From NCBI RefSeq assembly GCF_036867415.1, contig NZ_JBAJHU010000011.1, positions 1-64,000 on the forward strand: a stretch of 64,000 nucleotides of DNA, written 5' to 3'. Below the pieces are notes generated by a model. That model ran no database searches, had not been told where the DNA came from, and worked only from the letters and a program-made list of their open reading frames with translations. Position numbers and translations under genes: made by a program. Shown one piece after another: positions 17,660 to 26,421 of the stretch (its first letter is position 1; every line of letters starts with the position of its first letter). This stretch comes from Rossellomorea sp036867415. Its GTDB lineage: Bacteria > Bacillota > Bacilli > Bacillales > Bacillaceae_B.

Positions 17660-18756
17660 AGATCTATAAGGAACCACCCTTCATCTTTACGCCGCTGGTC
17701 TTGATCTTGAACATGATCCTGCTCATCATCAGCAGTTTCGCAGGGTATTCCGTTCCTGCCCTTCTATTCTCTATGATTCTTTCCTTGGCACTATTATCGA
17801 GAATCTATCTAAACATGCAATATAAGAAGATTTCCTGGAGTATCAGAAAATACCATGACGCCTCAAGCATCGATGAAACGGTCACCTGCCAGATCGAGAT
17901 CCGGAACGATTCCGCACTACCCGTGTATCGCCTGAAAATGAACATAGAAAGCAGGAGCGATCATGAACTCGTATTTACCGGCGGGGATGAGGAAAGCAGC
18001 ATCTGCTCACTGTCCCTGGACCTCCCGGCAAAATCACAAAAGACGATCACCGTCACCTTAAAGGGGAAAGGCCGGGGAATTCATCGGTGGAGCAATCTAG
18101 AATTCCTGCTGAAGGATCCGCTGTCCCTCCAAATCTATCGAGTGGAAAGCGGCCAAGAGATGCTCCCCTCATTCAAAGTCCTTCCACGTATCGGGAAAAT
18201 TCATGACTTGAAGCTGAAATCCATGCTTCAGGGCTACAAACAGACGAATTACTCCTTGTTTCTGGATGAGACGAGCATCATCGGGACCAAAGATTATGAG
18301 AATGAAAGCTTCAGGCATATCCACTGGCTCGCAACAGCCAAAGAGAACAAACTCCTCGCAAAAAAATATCAGAAAGTCCACGGCGACCTGTATTCCATAT
18401 TCCTCAACATGGTAGGAGCAGGGCAGTTTCACCTCAGGAAGGATATGGAGGAACTGATCGAATACACCGTGTCGGTCTGCCTGTACCTGATAAAAGAGGG
18501 ATGCAAGGTGGAGCTTTGGGTGAATTATGCGACAGAACACCAGGACATCATGCGTCTCAAGAACGACCTCGACCGTTCGCAATTGAGGAAGTTGATCGAG
18601 ACGCTGGCACTCGTCAATCCCAACGGGAGATTCTTCCCAACCGAACTCTTCTATCAACATTCACTAAGGGCAAAAGACAACAAGTCACTTGGCTTGATCA
18701 TCGGAACACCGCCAGAACTCACCACCCGTGAACCGCTTCTGCACATCAAGCGGTAA
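17656..18756 (+). CDS. DUF58 domain protein
   Basis: A protein of 366 aa with two N-terminal membrane helices (residues 10-30 and 35-52), a beta-rich middle (residues 60-150) and a C-terminal von Willebrand-like region containing the DUF58 core (SLFLDETSIIGTKDYENESFRHI, then HWLATAKENKLLAKKY). It is the standard partner of MoxR ATPases; the precise substrate of these pairs is unknown. The ATGA overlap with the ATPase gene indicates coupled translation. Confidence 0.88.
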   Translation: MKIYKEPPFIFTPLVLILNMILLIISSFAGYSVPALLFSMILSLALLSRIYLNMQYKKISWSIRKYHDASSIDETVTCQIEIRNDSALPVYRLKMNIESRSDHELVFTGGDEESSICSLSLDLPAKSQKTITVTLKGKGRGIHRWSNLEFLLKDPLSLQIYRVESGQEMLPSFKVLPRIGKIHDLKLKSMLQGYKQTNYSLFLDETSIIGTKDYENESFRHIHWLATAKENKLLAKKYQKVHGDLYSIFLNMVGAGQFHLRKDMEELIEYTVSVCLYLIKEGCKVELWVNYATEHQDIMRLKNDLDRSQLRKLIETLALVNPNGRFFPTELFYQHSLRAKDNKSLGLIIGTPPELTTREPLLHIKR

Positions 18757-18778
18757 AGAGGAATGAGAGGAGGTCACA

Positions 18779-19447
18779 ATGTTGAAAAAAGCAGGGATAA
18801 CAATCCTTTTTATCCTCATCTGTGCAGGCACCAGCCTGGTATTGATGAATGTATGCAGTGAAGCAGCTGTAAAGGTGAAGGGTTTTTATCATGTAGAGGA
18901 CCCCGGCGGAGAGAGTGATCTCTATTTGGGTCCCCCGCGTGAAGGGAGGACTATTTCGGAAAGGCGCCTCGATGAGCCAATTGTTGTGGATGAATATTTA
19001 CCATGGTTTGTGGACCCTTTTTCGGGCGAAATTGGAAATGGCAAGGGCTTCGTGGATACCGTAAAAAAGTACGGGGTTTTCATGATTCTGGCGGTTGTTT
19101 TCCTTTTCTGGTATCTCCGGTACATGAAGAAAAAGCGGAAAGAAAAAGAAGAACGATTGCCGGACACAGATCTCAACCGGCATGCTGTTAAATCCTATGC
19201 CATACAAGAAGAGGACAGACCATATACCCTATCAGAAGTAAAACTGAACGAAATCCGCCAAATGTTGATCGACTGGGAAAGTCATTTAAACTTTCTAAAC
19301 AAAAAAAGGAGTCACGAAACCATCCAGGAATGGTTCAGACGGATAAAAGGACCGATTGGAATCATACCGATTTATGAAAAGGTCCGTTACGGCGGGAAAT
19401 CATATACCCACCAGGAATTGCAGCTATTGGAGAAATTCTTAAAATAG
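18779..19447 (+). CDS. Membrane protein with DUF4129-like C-terminus
   Basis: A protein of 222 aa, third gene of the operon. It has an N-terminal signal or anchor (ITILFILICAGTSLVLM), an extracytoplasmic stretch, a second helix near residues 100-118, then a cytosolic tail. The tail SHETIQEWFRRIKG and YEKVRYGGKSYTHQEL fits DUF4129, which in MoxR-DUF58-transglutaminase loci is fused to or placed beside the transglutaminase. Here no transglutaminase follows, so the operon is a shortened form. ATG follows AGAGGAGGTCACA. Confidence 0.7.
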   Translation: MLKKAGITILFILICAGTSLVLMNVCSEAAVKVKGFYHVEDPGGESDLYLGPPREGRTISERRLDEPIVVDEYLPWFVDPFSGEIGNGKGFVDTVKKYGVFMILAVVFLFWYLRYMKKKRKEKEERLPDTDLNRHAVKSYAIQEEDRPYTLSEVKLNEIRQMLIDWESHLNFLNKKRSHETIQEWFRRIKGPIGIIPIYEKVRYGGKSYTHQELQLLEKFLK

Positions 19448-19455
19448 TTTAAAAG

Positions 19456-19498
19456 AATCAAGAATCCGCTGGCTAATTGTTGCCAGCGGATTCTTAGA
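19456..19498 (+). terminator. Terminator of the MoxR operon
   Basis: AAGAATCCGCTGGC pairs perfectly with GCCAGCGGATTCTT around an 8-base loop. The U-tail is weak (AGAGTTT), but the stem is long and directly follows the stop codon. Confidence 0.75.
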
Positions 19499-19877
19499 GT
19501 TTGGCATAAAGCGACCACAGAAAAGATAAAATAGGATTCCTTTTATCAAGGTAATTAATTTCCATCGCTCCAATACTAAATGTATTAAAAGGATGATTTT
19601 CATGTCTGCTAATATGTACACATTATTCATATCTACTGTCGTACGATAACAATTCCAAATAGCAAATATATACAGCAGGATAAAATCAAATGCCATCTTG
19701 TATCCTAAATATCTTCTCCCATATCGATATCTCCCTATTCTCAGTATGCTTCAGGTTAGTGAAATTCGTAATGGGAGATATGTGAATGTAATGAATAAGC
19801 AACATGCATGATACATTGAATTTTAAAGTTTGGATACACTATTTTATAATTCCATATCTTTAAACATTGAGGTGACT
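19499..19877. other. AT-rich intergenic region
   Basis: About 380 bp, clearly more AT-rich than the operon before it. An 85-codon minus-strand frame (19439-19696) overlaps the terminator and lacks a ribosome site, so it is not called. It probably contains the promoter of the DUF3231 gene. Confidence 0.45.
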
Positions 19878-20885
19878 ATGTTGGAAAGAGATCAGTTAAA
19901 ACTTACATCTTCTGAAATAGGTTCGCTATGGGGGGAGTTTGTAAATGGTACGATGGTTGATGTTGTAAATAAATATATGGTTTCTATTATTGAGGATGAG
20001 CAAATAAAAGCGGTTTTCTCAGATGCTATAGAAACATTTAAAGGACAAAAAGAACAAATTAGTTCATTTTTGCAGAACGAGGGCTTTCCAGTCCCAATCG
20101 GATTTTCTGAATCTGACCTATTTAAAGGGAAACAAAGATTATTCACGGATATTTTTTGCCTGAATTACCTACATATAATGATATTACATGGTTTGCTGGG
20201 CCACAGTACTTCGTTAGCTGTATCCGTAAGAAAAGACTTAAGGCTTTTTTACGATTCATGTGATGATGCTGCAAAAAAGATGTATCACCAAACGATAGAA
20301 CTATTGCTTGAAAAAGGTAGTTTTCAACGTGACCCTATATTCTATCCTGGTGAAAACCCTGAATATATTTCAAGTAAAGACTTCACCGATGGTTTTTTTG
20401 GAAAAGGCAGAAAATTAGCGGCAACAGAAATCATTAGTATCTCCTTTAACCTGAAAAAAAGTATTATGGCTAAAACACTCTCCATTGCATTCAGTCAAGT
20501 GGCTCAATCAAAAGAAGTAAGAAAATTCTTAGCCGATTCTGAGAAAACAGCAGATGGGCAAATCAAAGCATTATCTAAAATCATGCAGGCAGATAACTTA
20601 CCTGTTCCTAAATCTTGGGAAACAGAAGTAACAACGTCAACAGACTCTCCTTTTTCTGATAAATTGATGCTGTATCATATTGGATTCTTATTTCAAGCAG
20701 CACAAAATTATCATGGCACAGGTCTGGCATCGGCAATGCGTACAGATCTTGTTACTGCTTATGAGGGAACAATTCTAAAAAATCTTATGGTTACAAAGAA
20801 GTGGTTTAATTTAATGGTAAAGAATAATTGGTTAGAACAACCACCTCTTGCTCCTAATAGAAAAGAGATCGCAAGTGAAAAATAA
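19878..20885 (+). CDS. DUF3231 family protein
   Basis: A protein of 335 aa made of two similar halves. LTSSEIGSLWGEFVNGTM with KYMVSIIEDEQIKAVFSDA in the first half correspond to AATEIISISFNLKKSIMAKT with AFSQVAQSKEVRKFLADSEK in the second. This duplicated helical-bundle layout is typical of DUF3231, common in Bacillaceae and of unknown function. ATG at 19878 follows TTGAGGTGACT; the frame is open from 19830. Base composition is more AT-rich than its neighbours, which suggests later acquisition. Confidence 0.8.
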   Translation: MLERDQLKLTSSEIGSLWGEFVNGTMVDVVNKYMVSIIEDEQIKAVFSDAIETFKGQKEQISSFLQNEGFPVPIGFSESDLFKGKQRLFTDIFCLNYLHIMILHGLLGHSTSLAVSVRKDLRLFYDSCDDAAKKMYHQTIELLLEKGSFQRDPIFYPGENPEYISSKDFTDGFFGKGRKLAATEIISISFNLKKSIMAKTLSIAFSQVAQSKEVRKFLADSEKTADGQIKALSKIMQADNLPVPKSWETEVTTSTDSPFSDKLMLYHIGFLFQAAQNYHGTGLASAMRTDLVTAYEGTILKNLMVTKKWFNLMVKNNWLEQPPLAPNRKEIASEK

Positions 20886-20921
20886 TATTCGGTGGATTAC
20901 TTTAAACAAATAGAAGTTTGC

Positions 20922-20960
20922 TGACCAACCTCCAACTATTTTAGAGGTTGGTTTTTAATA
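20922..20960 (+). terminator. Intrinsic terminator
   Basis: CCAACCTC pairs with GAGGTTGG around a loop of about 12 bases, followed by TTTTTAAT. It ends the DUF3231 gene. Confidence 0.85.
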
Positions 20961-21015
20961 GGCAGAAAAGTTCTCTTTAAAACCACTGCACAACTTCAAC
21001 GCTGATATGGGTTCC

Positions 21016-21510
21016 TCAAAAGATATCATAATGAACCCCCGTCTTACTTAAAGACCGCTCATGCCGAAGAAGCCATTCCTTCCTCCATAAACCTCCCGCA
21101 TAGCCCGTCAGCTTACCATTCGATCCGATGACACGGTGACATGGGATGACGATGCTTAAGCGGTTTTTGCCGTTAGCACTGCCTACTCCACGGGAGGACC
21201 TATCATTCCCGATAGAAAGGGCGATTTCTTTGTAAGAAGCTGTTTCTGCATAGGGTATTTCTGTTAATGCACCCCATACTTTCTTTTGAAAATCTGTTCC
21301 GCCAAATAGGTATGAGAATGTAAACTCACTGCGCTTGCCTTGAAAATATTCATCAAGCTGGACTTTGCAGTCTTCTAAGACCCGAGGGCATTCATCATTT
21401 GCCTGATACTCTTCGTCTACGAAAAGGATCGATGTGATGTGTTCATCAGTGCCCAGTATTTCGATTGTGCCTATTGGCGATTGGTATAGCTGTTTGTATA
21501 GTTTCGTCAT
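21016..21510 (-). CDS. ogt: Methylated-DNA-[protein]-cysteine S-methyltransferase
   Basis: A suicide repair protein of 164 aa that transfers the methyl group from O6-methylguanine to its own cysteine. The active site is IVIPCHRVIG, the helix-turn-helix region SYKEIALSIG, and the C-terminal GYAGGLWRKEWLLRHE is standard. It corresponds to AdaB or Ogt in B. subtilis. ATG at 21510 after TTTGGAGGTCTTTGT is the start; the open frame upstream lies in alkA. It is the last gene of the adaptive-response operon and overlaps the 3' end of the glycosylase gene by 65 bp. Confidence 0.92.
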   Translation of the reverse strand: MTKLYKQLYQSPIGTIEILGTDEHITSILFVDEEYQANDECPRVLEDCKVQLDEYFQGKRSEFTFSYLFGGTDFQKKVWGALTEIPYAETASYKEIALSIGNDRSSRGVGSANGKNRLSIVIPCHRVIGSNGKLTGYAGGLWRKEWLLRHERSLSKTGVHYDIF

Positions 21511-22408
21511 ACAAAGACCTCCAAAGATAAAAGGCGGCATACCCTTGCCACCCTTCCCATTTTGCCGAAAACTCTTCCATTTCTTCCCGGGTCGGCTTAC
21601 GATCATAACCCAATAAAACCTTTAAAGCATTTTGAAGACCGACGTCTCCGATAGGAAACGACGTGGTGACATGCAGACATTTCATCATGACATAATCCGC
21701 AGTCCATGCTCCTATGCCTTTGTACTGCAACAGGGACTTCCTCACTTGTTCTTCATCTTGTTTCATCAGTGATTCTTTCGTCAATCCGCCCTTACTCATA
21801 GCATTTGCAATTCCAAGGATGTATTCAGCTTTTCTGCCTGTGATTTGAAGTTTTCGGAGATCCTCCACATTTAAAGAAGCAATTTCTTCAAATGAAGGAA
21901 ATAGCCAATATCGATCTCCATCCACTGCCAGACTTTTCCCAAATTGCTCCACAAACCGCTTCTTTAATGTGTATGCAAAGGATAAGTTGATTTGCTGACC
22001 CAAGATCGCCCAAACGAGCGCTTCGAACAGGTCATGAATACAGATCATGCGCAATCCGAAATAGTTCCGGGTGAGTTTCGATAAGATGGGGTCGTCATCC
22101 GCCCATTCGTAAAACACCCTCAGATCCATATCCAATTCAAACCACTCCCATATATACTCCGCCACTTGCTGCCGTGCGTCTTCAGATGGGATGCCGTTCA
22201 GAAATTCAACCTTCATAAAATCACGGATAGATTCAATTTTAAATAGAATAAATTCCCCGTTCACTACAATTAGTTTATATACACATCCGTCTTTTATTTC
22301 GTGAAGGATTTCAAGCTCAGACCTGCCTAAGAACAGCAGGCACTCATCAAAGCTGAATTCCTCAGGAGGATAAATCCTGATCTCTGATTGAGCGTCAACC
22401 CAGTTCAT
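21446..22408 (-). CDS. alkA: DNA-3-methyladenine glycosylase II, AlkA type
   Basis: An HhH-GPD superfamily glycosylase of 320 aa that removes alkylated purines. The core contains ALVWAILGQQINLSFAYTLK, the hairpin LLQYKGIGAWTADYVMMKCL and the catalytic Asp region FPIGDVGLQNALKVLLG; the C-terminal EEFSAKWEGWQGYAAFYLWR is typical of AlkA. It is the middle gene of an adaA-alkA-ogt operon; its start codon shares a base with the adaA stop (TAATG). Confidence 0.92.
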   Translation of the reverse strand: MNWVDAQSEIRIYPPEEFSFDECLLFLGRSELEILHEIKDGCVYKLIVVNGEFILFKIESIRDFMKVEFLNGIPSEDARQQVAEYIWEWFELDMDLRVFYEWADDDPILSKLTRNYFGLRMICIHDLFEALVWAILGQQINLSFAYTLKKRFVEQFGKSLAVDGDRYWLFPSFEEIASLNVEDLRKLQITGRKAEYILGIANAMSKGGLTKESLMKQDEEQVRKSLLQYKGIGAWTADYVMMKCLHVTTSFPIGDVGLQNALKVLLGYDRKPTREEMEEFSAKWEGWQGYAAFYLWRSLYDETIQTAIPIANRHNRNTGH

Positions 22409-22983
22409 TACTGGAAGCCCCCTTCAACCTTTTTTCGATACTCGCTTGGTGAGCAGCCTTTCAAAAGCCTGAACACCCTGTAAAAATTGGATGGACTTTG
22501 AAAGCCGGCTTCATAGCCTATCTCAAGGTTTGTCTGATCAGTAGACATAAGCAGATGAGCCGCTTTGTCAACGCGTATTTTCTCTAAATAGGTACGCGGT
22601 GTATCCCCGGTTTCTTGTTTAAACATGCGCTCAAGATAATAAGGGCTTAACCCGGCATGATCCGCAATATCCTTCAGTACCAATGGTGAACCCGTATGAT
22701 TGACTAAATAGCTGATGACGTTTCTGACAAGCTCGATATTCGGGGAATACTCCACTTCAGGCTGACACCTTTTACAGGCACGGTAACCTGCATTCTCCAC
22801 TTCATTTATGTCAAAATAGAAGTCCACATTCACTTTCTTCGGTTTCCTGGACCGGCAAGATGGGCGGCAATAAATCTTGGTGGTCTTCACAGCCGTAAAA
22901 AACAACCCGTCATACTTCTGGTCACAAGCCATAATCTTTTCCCACATCTCTTCGAACGTGAGGTTGATCGCGGTCATCGGCAT
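22408..22983 (-). CDS. adaA: Ada-type methylphosphotriester methyltransferase / AraC activator
   Basis: A bifunctional sensor of about 191 aa. The N-terminal zinc domain holds KIYCRPSCRSRKPKKVNV and ACKRCQPE, giving the four cysteines, the first of which accepts methyl groups from DNA phosphotriesters. The C-terminal two-helix AraC domain (LVLKDIADHAGLSPYYLERM, then NLEIGYEAGFQSPSNFYRVF) would then activate this operon. Length fits B. subtilis AdaA. The start is ATG at 22983 or 22977 behind AGAAGG; a TTG further up is unlikely. Confidence 0.92.
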   Translation of the reverse strand: MPMTAINLTFEEMWEKIMACDQKYDGLFFTAVKTTKIYCRPSCRSRKPKKVNVDFYFDINEVENAGYRACKRCQPEVEYSPNIELVRNVISYLVNHTGSPLVLKDIADHAGLSPYYLERMFKQETGDTPRTYLEKIRVDKAAHLLMSTDQTNLEIGYEAGFQSPSNFYRVFRLLKGCSPSEYRKKVEGGFQ

Positions 22984-23151
22984 ACACCTTCTTTCCAACT
23001 TATCTTCCTATCATTTCTCTCTTCCCCCATTTTATCAAGTCGTCAGCGGACAATTCCTCCTTATTCTTGCGCTTATGGTCGGAATGAAACAGATTCTGGA
23101 TCAAGGAAGCAAAAAGAAGCGCAGGGAGGTTCCTGTGCTTCTGAAACAACG

Positions 23152-23922
23152 TTATACCGTAGGCTGCTTCTGCTTTTTCTTTTTTCTGATCAATAAGAAG
23201 ATGGCAATTGCAGAAATGACTACTAACAAGATGATTGTATATAGGATCAGGGTTGGATCTTCATTGACGTCCTCGGGAATAAAACGGCCCGCGATCGGCC
23301 CGAGCGATAGAAACAGCGGGATGATGATGGTAAACCACGTTTTTGTATAAATGGCCGCAGCAATGAAAATCACTATACACGCAGCAAGAATCAGATTATT
23401 TTGTAAAGGCGTCGCAGTAAACACCGGTTGAAAATCCTGCGCATTGTACCAGAATAAGACGGCAACCCCTAATCCGGTGACGAGAAGCATGGTCCCAAAC
23501 ATCAGGAGGTAGCCCTTTTTTGACTGAATGTATCCAGGCAGCACTTTGAATAGCAGGACAGCATAGATCAGCACCCCGACGACGGAGCCAATCGAGGCGA
23601 CCATGATCATGCCTCCTGATAACGAGAACTTGCCTTCAATGGCAGGTGCAAGGCTGAAATAGGCTGCCAGTAACAGGATCATCAACGGTACAAGCCCGAT
23701 CATCTGGCGATAGTCCGTCTTCATTGATTCCCCGATGCTTTTCATATATTGCTTCGGACTCTCCCCGATGATGTGCGTGACATCTTTCCCCTCTGCTTCG
23801 GCCTGAAGTAAATGGTCTTCCAATTCGTCTGTGATTTCATTAATCTCTTTGTCGTTTTTTCCTTTCGAAATCAAATGCATGCGAAGTTCAATCAAAAACT
23901 GTTCCGATTCTTTAGTAAGCAT
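23152..23922 (-). CDS. HAAS-domain membrane protein, PadR partner
   Basis: A protein of 256 aa. The N-terminal 75 residues are a helical HAAS/DUF1700-like domain (FLIELRMHLISKGKNDKEIN, then ITDELEDHLLQAEAEG). Six membrane helices follow and a short basic tail ends the protein. Such proteins are normally co-encoded with PadR-type repressors, as here with a 4-bp gap. The role is probably signal sensing or membrane adaptation; no ligand is known. ATG at 23922 lies behind GGGGGATGTGAG; an upstream in-frame Met overlaps the padR gene. Confidence 0.8.
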   Translation of the reverse strand: MLTKESEQFLIELRMHLISKGKNDKEINEITDELEDHLLQAEAEGKDVTHIIGESPKQYMKSIGESMKTDYRQMIGLVPLMILLLAAYFSLAPAIEGKFSLSGGMIMVASIGSVVGVLIYAVLLFKVLPGYIQSKKGYLLMFGTMLLVTGLGVAVLFWYNAQDFQPVFTATPLQNNLILAACIVIFIAAAIYTKTWFTIIIPLFLSLGPIAGRFIPEDVNEDPTLILYTIILLVVISAIAIFLLIRKKKKQKQPTV

Positions 23923-23926
23923 CTTC

Positions 23927-24256
23927 TCACATCCCCCTTTTATCCAACACATTATTAACCGAGAAACTCAACTGTTCCCAGCGCTTAATAAATGACACCA
24001 GTTCCCCTTCCCCTTTTTCGGTCAGGGAATAATATTTTCTCTTCGGTCCGGCCGTCGACTTTCGTAAAGTGGCACTGACCAACCCTTCCTTCTGCATCCG
24101 CAGCAATAAAGGATAAATGGTACCTTCACTAAAAGAGGTGAATCCATAAGACTCCAGCCTCGCTGCCAATTCGTAGCCGTAGATTTCCCCGTCCTTGATG
24201 ATGGACAATAGACATCCGTCCAATATTCCCTTTAACATCTGAGTTGTATCTGCCAT
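23927..24256 (-). CDS. PadR family transcriptional regulator
   Basis: A winged-helix repressor of 109 aa. MLKGILDGCLLSIIKDGEIY followed by GYELAARLESYGF, FSEGTIYPLLLRMQKEGLV and KRKYYSLTEKGEGEL is the full PadR pattern. ATG at 24256 follows AAGGAGACATTCG. Two identical palindromes immediately upstream are its probable autoregulatory operators. It is the first gene of a two-gene operon with the HAAS protein. Confidence 0.92.
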   Translation of the reverse strand: MADTTQMLKGILDGCLLSIIKDGEIYGYELAARLESYGFTSFSEGTIYPLLLRMQKEGLVSATLRKSTAGPKRKYYSLTEKGEGELVSFIKRWEQLSFSVNNVLDKRGM

Positions 24257-24275
24257 CGAATGTCTCCTTCCATTA

Positions 24276-24295
24276 CCTTGTAATGCAAGATATAG
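24276..24295. promoter_or_regulatory. Probable PadR operator 1
   Basis: CTTGTAATGCAAGATATAG contains the inverted pair CTTG / CAAG. It is repeated almost exactly 40 bp upstream. The site lies about 20 bp before the padR start codon. Confidence 0.65.
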
Positions 24296-24312
24296 ATTTA
24301 TTATATTCATCA

Positions 24313-24334
24313 CTATCTTGTAATGCAAGATATA
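24313..24334. promoter_or_regulatory. Probable PadR operator 2
   Basis: CTATCTTGTAATGCAAGATATA is a better palindrome (TATCTTG / CAAGATA) than operator 1 and sits exactly 40 bp (about four helical turns) from it. It also lies near the promoter of the divergent PH-domain operon, which might share control. Confidence 0.7.
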
Positions 24335-24416
24335 TTTGAGGAAATTTTACAAAATGAATATACCTATGAAACTTTTCTTCCTTTTCCAGCGTATGTACAG
24401 GCAGAGGTGAAAAAAC

Positions 24417-24935
24417 ATGTACATACACATAGATGAACCAACGGAAACCATATCCAGGAACGCAACGAAAGTATGGCGGATCTCCAACACAATCGGTCAC
24501 ACGATCGTCCTGATCATCATTGGCGTTTTACTTTTTTGTACGGATAGATTCAATTGGTACAACTGGATCGGGATCATTCTTTACGTTCTCGGCGGGCTGT
24601 TTGTGATCTCCGCCATCTACTCGATCATCATTGAACCCGTTTACGTACAAAGGACTTGGCGCTACCAGGTGGACAAAGAACTCGTTCAGCTTAAATTCGG
24701 AAAATGGGAACAGCAGCACATCCTGATCCCGATGGAGAAAGTGGAGTACGTCCGCACGGAGCAGGGGCCAATCATGCGCCGTTATGACCTGTACGATCTG
24801 GAAGTCGGAACAACGACCTCCAGCCACAAGATCCCGGCCATCCCGGCGGATACGGCAAGAACATTGAAAGCTCAGATTGCCACTTTTGCAAAAATCACCG
24901 ACAAAGATCCGGACGAAGGAGAGATTGGAGCATGA
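24417..24935 (+). CDS. PH domain protein, YdbS-like
   Basis: A protein of 172 aa with two membrane helices (about residues 27-47 and 50-68) followed by a bacterial PH domain (YRTEQGP-type core VEYVRTEQGPIMRRYDLYDL). It is the small partner of the next gene, as in B. subtilis ydbS-ydbT, a pair reported to affect resistance to class IIa-like bacteriocins. ATG follows GAGGTGAAAAAAC; it overlaps the next gene by 4 bp. Confidence 0.85.
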   Translation: MYIHIDEPTETISRNATKVWRISNTIGHTIVLIIIGVLLFCTDRFNWYNWIGIILYVLGGLFVISAIYSIIIEPVYVQRTWRYQVDKELVQLKFGKWEQQHILIPMEKVEYVRTEQGPIMRRYDLYDLEVGTTTSSHKIPAIPADTARTLKAQIATFAKITDKDPDEGEIGA

Positions 24936-26362
24936 CGCAGCCTGCCAAACGCTATCATCCAGCGTACATCGCAGTCGAACTGTTCGCTTCCCTGAAGAGT
25001 CAGGCTTGGTTCTATCTCTTCCTGTTCCTGCTGAAAGCCAACTCAACAGCCGGATGGGTGGTATGGGGTCGTTACGCCCTCTTGGCCGCCACACTGATGT
25101 CGGTCCTGTTCATCCTTTCCAAATGGGCGTTCAACCGCTATGAATTAGGTGTGCAGTCCATCATCTTCAAAGAAGGAATGTTCGTTAAAAAACAAAAGAC
25201 CGCCGCATGGGACCGTGTCCACAGCCACCGGTCCAGCACGACCTTCATCCACCGCTGGTTCAGCCTGACCTCATTGACCCTGGAAACGGGTACGAGCGGT
25301 GAAAATGCCGAATTTGAATTCCCGGTCATCACCCAGGCAGAGAAAGACCGGATCCTGTCACATCTGGAAGACAAGTCGGCGGGGATGGAGCCGGAAGATC
25401 ATCAGCCGAAGCCGGAGCGCACTGTTCATTTCCGGGCAACCAGGAAAGATCTGATAAAAGCATCTTTCACATCACTCAGTTTCCTGGCCATCTTCCCGCT
25501 ACTGAGTGCCATCTATTTCAACCTCGCCGATTTCTTTTCCATCGAGAAATCAGCGGAAAGCGCCTGGTCCTACTTGCTGGATCATGTATGGATCTTGATC
25601 ATCCTCTTTGCCGCTGCCATGATCCTGTCGATTGGAATCGGCTTCATTAAGACGACCATCAAATACGGAAACTATGTCATCAGTGACGAAAGGGAGCGGA
25701 TCTATATCGAGAAAGGCATCGGGAACGAAATGAGCTTCTCGATCGCAAAGAATAAAGTGCAGGCGGTAAAAGTGGAACAGACCCTCGTAAAAAGGATGTT
25801 CGGCCTCGTATCGATCAAGCTGATCAGCGCAGGGACGTCTGAAGGGGAAGAGGACATCAGCTCCCTCTATCCGTTCATGCCGAAGCATGAAGCCTATGAC
25901 ATGCTCCACACCATCCTGCCCCACTATCACATACAAGAAAAGATGGAACGCTTCCCCATCAAAGTCCTTTGGCTGAAGCTGCTGCATCCATATTATCTCA
26001 CGATTGCAACCCTGATCGGATTATGGATTTTCAAAAAGGAATGGCTCTGGACGGCAGCGATCGTCTTCGCGCTATCCGTTCTGCTGAGAATCATCGACTA
26101 CCGGTTCACAAGCTACATCCGCCACGGACACACCGTCCAGATCCGGAAGGGAGGATGGCTGAACGAAACCTTCGTCACCCACCTCCACCGCATCCAGCAA
26201 GTGACCGTAAAGCACTCATGGATCCAGCGGAAATTCGGGGTCGCGACGATTATGTTCTCGAATCGGGCAGATCCTGCACATGAGAGTTTGTTGTATGGGG
26301 TGTCGAAGGAGGAAGCTGGGGGGTTTTATGAGTGGTATCACGGGAAGTCCGTGATTGGTTAA
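24932..26362 (+). CDS. PH domain protein, YdbT-like
   Basis: A membrane protein of 476 aa with three PH-like modules separated by paired helices: residues about 60-130, 230-320 and 390-465. Each contains a V-x-x-V-x-V-x-x-x-x-V-x-R-x-F-G-type end (KVEQTLVKRMFGLVSIKL in the middle, VKHSWIQRKFGVATIMF at the end). The layout and length match YdbT. Translation starts inside the stop of the YdbS-like gene (ATGA). Confidence 0.87.
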   Translation: MTQPAKRYHPAYIAVELFASLKSQAWFYLFLFLLKANSTAGWVVWGRYALLAATLMSVLFILSKWAFNRYELGVQSIIFKEGMFVKKQKTAAWDRVHSHRSSTTFIHRWFSLTSLTLETGTSGENAEFEFPVITQAEKDRILSHLEDKSAGMEPEDHQPKPERTVHFRATRKDLIKASFTSLSFLAIFPLLSAIYFNLADFFSIEKSAESAWSYLLDHVWILIILFAAAMILSIGIGFIKTTIKYGNYVISDERERIYIEKGIGNEMSFSIAKNKVQAVKVEQTLVKRMFGLVSIKLISAGTSEGEEDISSLYPFMPKHEAYDMLHTILPHYHIQEKMERFPIKVLWLKLLHPYYLTIATLIGLWIFKKEWLWTAAIVFALSVLLRIIDYRFTSYIRHGHTVQIRKGGWLNETFVTHLHRIQQVTVKHSWIQRKFGVATIMFSNRADPAHESLLYGVSKEEAGGFYEWYHGKSVIG

Positions 26363-26377
26363 TCTTTATTCATTTAA

Positions 26378-26408
26378 AAGAAGCAAGGGTCTTTCCCTTG
26401 CTTCCCTG
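26378..26408. terminator. Intrinsic terminator
   Basis: GAAGCAAGGG pairs with CCCTTGCTTC around a 5-base loop. It lies between the convergent YdbT-like and GNAT genes. Confidence 0.75.
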
Positions 26409-26421
26409 CTCTATATGATAC

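Noticed and set aside
19439..19696. 85-codon minus-strand frame with hydrophobic residues
   Set aside because: It overlaps the MoxR operon stop and terminator and lacks a ribosome site; AT-rich DNA easily gives such frames.
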